Below the pieces are notes generated by a model that searched no databases, was not told where the DNA came from, and saw only the letters and a program-made list of their open reading frames with translations. DNA of 64,000 nt from the NCBI GenBank assembly GCA_013299115.1, contig JAAFKA010000003.1, positions 123,394 to 187,393 on the forward strand. Reading direction: 5' to 3'. Origin of the DNA: Cytophagales bacterium (GTDB lineage Bacteria; Bacteroidota; Bacteroidia; Cytophagales; Thermoflexibacteraceae). Positions 59,169 to 64,000 of the stretch are shown here, in pieces. The position numbers and the translations under genes are program-made. Positions within the stretch are counted from its first letter, which is position 1, and every line of letters starts with the position of its first letter.

Positions 59169-61736
59169 TTACTTTCCTATTTTTACCCCCATCAACAACA
59201 CATCATCTAATTGTTTTTTGGTTTCGCTAATCCAATCTTCGAAGAAAGTGTTGAGTATAGTTCGTTGATTATCAACACTTTGCTCGTGGTGCTGCATGAG
59301 AAGTTTTTTCAGCCCTTTCGACATCAATTTTTTCCTTTCTGCACCGCCTATTTGGTCTAAGTAGCCATCAGAAAAGAGGTAAATATGCAGAGGTTGGTTT
59401 ACTGCAAAAGATTTGAGTGTATAGTTTTCTTGTATATGTTTTTGTGCCAATACTCTACCACCAATAGACCTTTTGTCGCCTTTAATTTCGGTAAGTTGCC
59501 AGCCATTTTCGGGTGCTATTACGTTTACACCTTCGGGCAGTTGGTCGTTAGTAAAAATTAAGAGGTCTTGTGTTAGCACATACACAGGATTGTTTGCCCC
59601 TGCAAAATGAATAACTTGCTGTTGTTGGTCGTGGACTATAATAGATGCGTCCATACCATCTTTGTTTTCACTGTTTTCTGTCCGTTGGTCTAACATTTCC
59701 TCCACTCCTTTGTGCAGCAGGTCTAATATTTTGTTAGGTTGGTGAACTTCCTTGTCATGAACTATTTGGTTGAGCAAAGAACTGCCCAACATAGACATAA
59801 AAGCCCCAGGTACGCCATGCCCTGTGCAGTCGACTGCCACCAAAATATGTTCGTGTCCTTTGCTACCAAACCAATAAAAGTCGCCACTAATCACATCTCT
59901 TGGGCGAAACAGCACAAAACTTTCGGGGTAAACAGCCTGAATCTCCGCCAAACGTGGCAACATAGCCGTTTGGATACGGCGTGCATAATTGATACTGTCG
60001 GCTATGTTTTTGTTTTTAACAGCCAACAAATCGTACTGTACTTTTAGCTGCTCTTGGGTGGTACTTAGTTCCTCCAAATTTTGTTTCAGTTCCTCCTCGC
60101 TAGCACGTATCTCCTCGTTGCTTTCCATAATTTCGGCTGCCTGCGTTTTCAGTTTTTCATTGTCCTTGCGTTTTTGAATAAAACTCCACGCCACCAACGC
60201 CAAAATTAAGAGTAAGGACAAACTAATGCCAATACCCGAAAAGATAATAAAATTAGCACGTTGCTGCTCTTGTTCTCTTTCTTGTGCTGCCAATTTGTTA
60301 GCCGTTTCAGATTTTGTCCGTTGCAGTTCGGCTTCGTCTGCCTTGCGTTTTTGCTGCTCTAAGGCTAAGGCTTGCAAAGCCTGCTCTTTTTGCAAAGCCA
60401 CCACGCGTTGTTCTTGCTGCTCTGCCACCAACTTTTGGCGAGATAATTCCAAATCTTGCTGCACTCTTCTGTTTTCGGCTATGCGTCTTTCGGCTTCTGC
60501 TTCTTGTATTTTTTTGTCTTTTTCCAAAGACGCTAACTGTTGTTTGTTCAGCTCTAATTCTTTTTCTTTCTTATCTGCCTCCAATTTGAGTTGTTGCAAC
60601 AACAATTCTTGCTTTTGTTTTTCTGCCAAAACCAAACGGTATTCACTTTCTTGTCTTTCGGCTGCAATTTGTTTTTGCTGAAAATTTTGGCTGTTTTTGT
60701 CTTTGCGTGCTGCCAAACTGTCTTGGGCTGCTTCTCTCAACCGCAAATATTCATCGGCTTTTTTATAATCTCCTGTTTTGCGATAAATATCAGACAAGAT
60801 TTTGTAACTATCCACCAAATTTTTATAGTCATTTTTTGCTCTTGCCACCTGAATAGCTTGCAAAACTTCTTCTTCGGCTTTTTCATAATACTCCTCTACC
60901 AAATGATATTTGGCTATGTAATTATAGGTTTCGGCTATCTTGGCTGCATTGCCCTGCTCCTTGCGAATGGCGAGGGCATCGTAAAATGATTTATTTGCAT
61001 TTTTGTCGTCTGCCAAATTGGTATAAATGACCCCTATATTTTGCAAAATAACAGCCCTGCTTTCGCCTACACTGTTTTTTGCTAATCTTTGATTTAGCAC
61101 CAATGCTTTTTGAAAATACTCATTTGCTTTGCTTGTTTCGTTTTGCTCTCTATACAAAAAACCTAAATTATTGAGCATATTAGATGTAGCAAAAGTATCT
61201 TTCAGGCTTTCATACAAAGCAAGGCTTTCGTTGGCATGATTGGCTGCCACTTCGTATTGCTTGTTTGCTTGCGAAATAAAAAACAACTTATTTAGTATAT
61301 CTGCCGTAGTTTTGTTATCTTTTTGTTGTTTTGCCAAAGCCAAACCTTCTTGGTAATATTTGGTTGCATTGGGCAAATTGTTTACCAAATAATAGCCCAT
61401 ACCTACTTGTTGCAAATTGCGGACAAGCATAGCAGGCGGATTGTTTTGTTTTTGCCTAATTTTGTAGGCATTCAAATAATAGTCTAACGATTTTTGGTAA
61501 ACCTGTTTGTTTTGGTAAAGATTGGCAATAGACTCGTAGGTAGCTGCCAAATTAGCCTCGTCATTGGCGTTTTCTTGAATAAAAGCCACACGAAAATAGC
61601 TGTTCAGCGCCTGTTGGTAGTTGCCTTTACTTTTTTCTTGCTCTGCCAATTTTGCATAGTAAGTCAAACTGTCTTTTTGGGCAAAAGCAAGCAAAGGAAA
61701 AAATAACAGAAAAAATAAGATTTGGACACGAACCAT
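59169..61736 (-). CDS. TPR sensor protein with SpoIIE-type phosphatase domain
   Basis: The 855-residue protein has a signal peptide (first about 20 residues, MVRVQILFFLLFFPLLAFA), seven or so TPR repeats near 30-350, a long coiled coil (about 350-500), a membrane helix near 505-525, a second coiled segment, and a C-terminal PP2C-like SpoIIE domain (about 590-850) with SGDFYWF, VAVDCTGHGVPGAFMS and FSDGYLDQIGG. It mirrors the sensor phosphatase at 13837-15786, with TPRs in place of the solute-binding domain. Such proteins likely control anti-sigma/STAS switches. Confidence 0.9.
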   Translation of the reverse strand: MVRVQILFFLLFFPLLAFAQKDSLTYYAKLAEQEKSKGNYQQALNSYFRVAFIQENANDEANLAATYESIANLYQNKQVYQKSLDYYLNAYKIRQKQNNPPAMLVRNLQQVGMGYYLVNNLPNATKYYQEGLALAKQQKDNKTTADILNKLFFISQANKQYEVAANHANESLALYESLKDTFATSNMLNNLGFLYREQNETSKANEYFQKALVLNQRLAKNSVGESRAVILQNIGVIYTNLADDKNANKSFYDALAIRKEQGNAAKIAETYNYIAKYHLVEEYYEKAEEEVLQAIQVARAKNDYKNLVDSYKILSDIYRKTGDYKKADEYLRLREAAQDSLAARKDKNSQNFQQKQIAAERQESEYRLVLAEKQKQELLLQQLKLEADKKEKELELNKQQLASLEKDKKIQEAEAERRIAENRRVQQDLELSRQKLVAEQQEQRVVALQKEQALQALALEQQKRKADEAELQRTKSETANKLAAQEREQEQQRANFIIFSGIGISLSLLLILALVAWSFIQKRKDNEKLKTQAAEIMESNEEIRASEEELKQNLEELSTTQEQLKVQYDLLAVKNKNIADSINYARRIQTAMLPRLAEIQAVYPESFVLFRPRDVISGDFYWFGSKGHEHILVAVDCTGHGVPGAFMSMLGSSLLNQIVHDKEVHQPNKILDLLHKGVEEMLDQRTENSENKDGMDASIIVHDQQQQVIHFAGANNPVYVLTQDLLIFTNDQLPEGVNVIAPENGWQLTEIKGDKRSIGGRVLAQKHIQENYTLKSFAVNQPLHIYLFSDGYLDQIGGAERKKLMSKGLKKLLMQHHEQSVDNQRTILNTFFEDWISETKKQLDDVLLMGVKIGK

Positions 61737-61797
61737 ACTTAAAAGTAGTTGTAAGTTGTAAGTTGCAAATTTGGTATATCGAGTAAGTTGTTAAGAC

Positions 61798-61856
61798 ATT
61801 CTCACACGCTAAAGTGTATGTTACATTGCTCACACGCTAAAGCGTATGTTACAATT
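61798..61856. repeat. Two direct copies of a 28-bp hairpin repeat
   Basis: Two copies of CTCACACGCTAAAGTGTATG-type sequence (28-bp period, with GTTACATTG) start near 61800 and 61828. Each has the inner palindrome ACACGCTAAAGTGT or CGCTAAAGCG. They lie just upstream of the SpoIIE gene start. Confidence 0.65.
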
Positions 61857-62035
61857 ATACCAAAATCCTACCAATAAACAAAATCATCTGTAAAGTTGCA
61901 AATTTTTTTTCACTTTGCAAACTTGTGATAAGGCTTATTGGAATAAAAGGAAAATTTTAAGAATTTCTTGCTTTTTTAGCAACAATTTGCCTACTTAGTA
62001 TCTAACCTTACCGTAGATAACTTATCGTACCAAGA

Positions 62036-62278
62036 ATGAAGAAAATAGCCAAGTACAAACCCAAAGACAGGCAAGATTATGAGGACAGCCTAAAACACTA
62101 CCGAGATATGGAAAACTCATTGGAGGTGCAGCACAAGGCAGGGCGGAAAGAAAGAGAAAACGAAATTGCGTTGAAACTGATAAGTTTAGGCGTTGCGAAT
62201 GACCTTATAATGAATGCGACAGGCTTAGAAATAGAACAAATAGAGAAACTGAGAAACAAAGAAAAGAAAAATAAATAA
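62036..62278 (+). pseudogene. C-terminal remnant of a PD-(D/E)XK transposon-type nuclease
   Basis: The 80-residue frame (YEDSLKHYRDMENSLE near 15-30, then a charged linker and LISLGVANDLIMNATGLE near 48-65) matches the C-terminal tail of the Rpn/PDDEXK_2 family of transposon nucleases common in Bacteroidota. The catalytic part is missing and no upstream frame supplies it. It may still be translated as a small protein, but is best read as a decayed mobile element. Confidence 0.6.
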
Positions 62279-62487
62279 TAATTTGGGTATAAACCCTGTT
62301 ACAGGTACAAATCTTGGTTGCTCCGATAGTGGCTACAAGATTAGAATTGCAATACTTGTTGTGGTGTATAAAAAGGTGGCAAAATGGTAGATAGAAAGTA
62401 AACTTAACAATTTCTTATTACTTTACGCAACTTATTTGTTTTCTTTTAGTTACTTTTGTAGCTGCAAAAAACTAAGTCTGTCAAATT

Positions 62488-64000
62488 ATGGAAATTGCTA
62501 ATCAAGACCTTACTACAAATACCACCAATGGCGTTGCGACACCAATACTCAACGCCAATCCATCGGATAATGCCCCTAAATACAACTTTTTTAACCGAGA
62601 AATGAGTTGGCTGGCTTTCAATCACCGCGTGTTGCAGGAGGCTATGGATACTTCTGTGCCTATTTATGAAAGAATTAAGTTTTTGGCTATCTATTCCAGC
62701 AATTTGGGTGAGTTTTTTCGTGTGCGGGTAGCCTCTGTGCGAGGTTTGTCGGTCTTGAAAAAGAAAATGAAAAAAAGATTGGATTTTAAACCCAAACAAA
62801 TCTTAAAGAAAATTCACAAAAAAATACAACAACACCGCACCGAATATAACCTCACTTTTCAGAAATTAGTCGAGGAATTGAAAAGTAACAACATCTTTTT
62901 GGTAAATGAAACCGAATTGAACCATTTGCAGAAAGAAATTTTGTACGATTATTTTCAAAAAGAAGTCATGCCCTTGCTCAACCCTACGTTTTTGCAAGAT
63001 GATGTAGGTCCTGTTTTTTTGCAAAATGACACCATTTATTTAGTAACAAGGTTCAAAGACAACGAAGGCGACTTTGTTTATTCGTTGATAGAAGTTCCCA
63101 GTGGCAGCTTGAGCAGATTTTTCTTGTTTCCCAAACAAGACGACAAGCACCATATCATTATGCTTGACGATATTATTCGATTGTATATAGAGGAGTTATT
63201 TCCAAAAACACACATAGAAGAAGTTTATTCGGTCAAAATTACCAGAGATGGCGAGTTGCATATTTATGACGAATATGTAGGCAATTTGGTGGACAAAATC
63301 AAAAAAAGTTTGGCAAAACGCAACATGGGAGTGCCTTCGCGTTTCTTGTACGACTCACGTATGCCCGAAGACTTTTTGCGTTACCTCAAAAAAGTTTTGG
63401 CTTTGTCCGAAGACGACTTGGTGCAGGGTGGCAGGTATCAAAACTTCAAGGATTTTATGAGTTTCCCCAATCCAATTAGCCCAAAATTGGAATACAAGCC
63501 ACAATATCCTCAAAAAATAGACGAGTTAGAGAAGTATCAATCGATGTTTGCAGCTTTGCAAGCCAAAGATTGGCTGTTTCACTATCCTTACCAAGATTAC
63601 GAATATTTTGACAGGTTTTTATGGGAGGCAGCTTATGACCCTCATGTTTCCAAAATCAGGATAACCATTTACAGGGTAGCTTCCAATTCACGCACAGTCA
63701 ATGCCCTCATTGCTGCTGCCCGCAATGGCAAGGAGGTCAATGTTTTTATGGAGGTAAAAGCACGTTTTGACGAAGAAAACAACCTTTATTGGTCTAACGA
63801 ACTCCTAAAAGCAGGGGCAAAAGTGCTTTACAGCTTACCAGGGATAAAAGTTCACTCCAAAATTTGTATGGTAAGCCGCAGAGAAGGCGAAAATCAAGTC
63901 CGTTATGGTTTTTTCAGTACAGGCAATTTTAATGAAAAAACGTCAAAAATTTACGGAGATGTGGCTTTGCTTACCAAAGACCAAAGCCTAACTACGGATT
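62488..64000 (+). CDS. ppk1: Polyphosphate kinase 1, 5' part (runs past the window)
   Basis: The frame from the ATG at 62488 is open to the window end (504 codons). The protein shows the PPK1 N-terminal domain (NREMSWLAFNHRVLQEA near 32-48; ERIKFLAIYSSNLGEFFRVR near 57-76), the middle domain, and the start of the phospholipase-D-like catalytic domains (FLWEAAYDP near 375-383, VNVFMEVKARFDEENNLYW near 417-435, LPGIKVHSKICMV near 450). PPK1 makes inorganic polyphosphate from ATP, a His being phosphorylated. A TACTTTTG -7 box lies just upstream (62452-62459). Confidence 0.95.
   Translation, partial: MEIANQDLTTNTTNGVATPILNANPSDNAPKYNFFNREMSWLAFNHRVLQEAMDTSVPIYERIKFLAIYSSNLGEFFRVRVASVRGLSVLKKKMKKRLDFKPKQILKKIHKKIQQHRTEYNLTFQKLVEELKSNNIFLVNETELNHLQKEILYDYFQKEVMPLLNPTFLQDDVGPVFLQNDTIYLVTRFKDNEGDFVYSLIEVPSGSLSRFFLFPKQDDKHHIIMLDDIIRLYIEELFPKTHIEEVYSVKITRDGELHIYDEYVGNLVDKIKKSLAKRNMGVPSRFLYDSRMPEDFLRYLKKVLALSEDDLVQGGRYQNFKDFMSFPNPISPKLEYKPQYPQKIDELEKYQSMFAALQAKDWLFHYPYQDYEYFDRFLWEAAYDPHVSKIRITIYRVASNSRTVNALIAAARNGKEVNVFMEVKARFDEENNLYWSNELLKAGAKVLYSLPGIKVHSKICMVSRREGENQVRYGFFSTGNFNEKTSKIYGDVALLTKDQSLTTD

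Overview
The window is chromosomal DNA from a low-GC bacterium of the phylum Bacteroidota, most likely a Cytophagales-like gliding or marine lineage; no species can be named. This rests on the promoter style (a TTTG element, 20-21 nt, then TAnnTTTG, seen before uvrB, hemH and tyrS), on family-level gene content (DUF2911, SpoIIE serine phosphatases fused to sensor modules, Uma2 nuclease, short ECF sigma factor, TIR-ROC-LRR protein) and on the many palindromic intergenic repeats.

Layout. 0-15.8 kb is mainly housekeeping and signalling: lipoprotein, uvrB, a nuoJ-like gene, a cheR-cheB pair, an ECF sigma/anti-sigma-like pair, trxB, rfbA, a hybrid histidine kinase with a TPR membrane protein, an ABC permease, adk, and a periplasmic-sensor SpoIIE phosphatase. 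15.9-21.2 kb is an accessory island full of hairpin repeats. It holds an XRE regulator, two small unknown proteins, and an operon whose first gene ends on a dnaX-type slippery heptamer, A AAA AAG, next to its stop codon and followed by a stem-loop. A -1 shift would fuse it to a transmembrane and extracytoplasmic domain that has no ATG of its own for that segment. 21.3-43.5 kb returns to core genes: gpx, mutS, a metal ABC ATPase, TPR protein, tRNA-Pro, Uma2, a TolC-like gene, murB, hemH, holA, tyrS, ctaB, an ABC1 kinase, proA, DUF2911, a flippase-like membrane protein and a pyrR-like phosphoribosyltransferase. An unusual tRNA-like structured RNA of about 163 nt with its own terminator lies at 36.9-37.1 kb.

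43.5-58.9 kb is the second accessory region. It is dominated by a 1590-residue LRR-Roc-COR-TIR protein (a bacterial ROCO/NLR-like protein). The 3' end of this gene and its downstream flank recur as partial copies, separated by cargo: a membrane-protein/PIN pair, an aspartic protease, and the tail of a serine-hydrolase gene. Further on, an ABC ATPase gene and an ABC-2 permease/beta-lactamase fusion gene are separated by a three-gene restriction-modification cassette (two D12-class adenine methyltransferases and a nuclease). The last 5 kb carries a TPR-SpoIIE phosphatase, a relic of a PD-(D/E)XK transposon nuclease, and the 5' part of ppk1, cut by the window end.

The two accessory regions look related: the zero-frame product of the frameshift operon and the ROCO protein each contain a short helical segment that resembles effector-associated domains of bacterial conflict proteins. 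That link is inferred from pattern similarity only.
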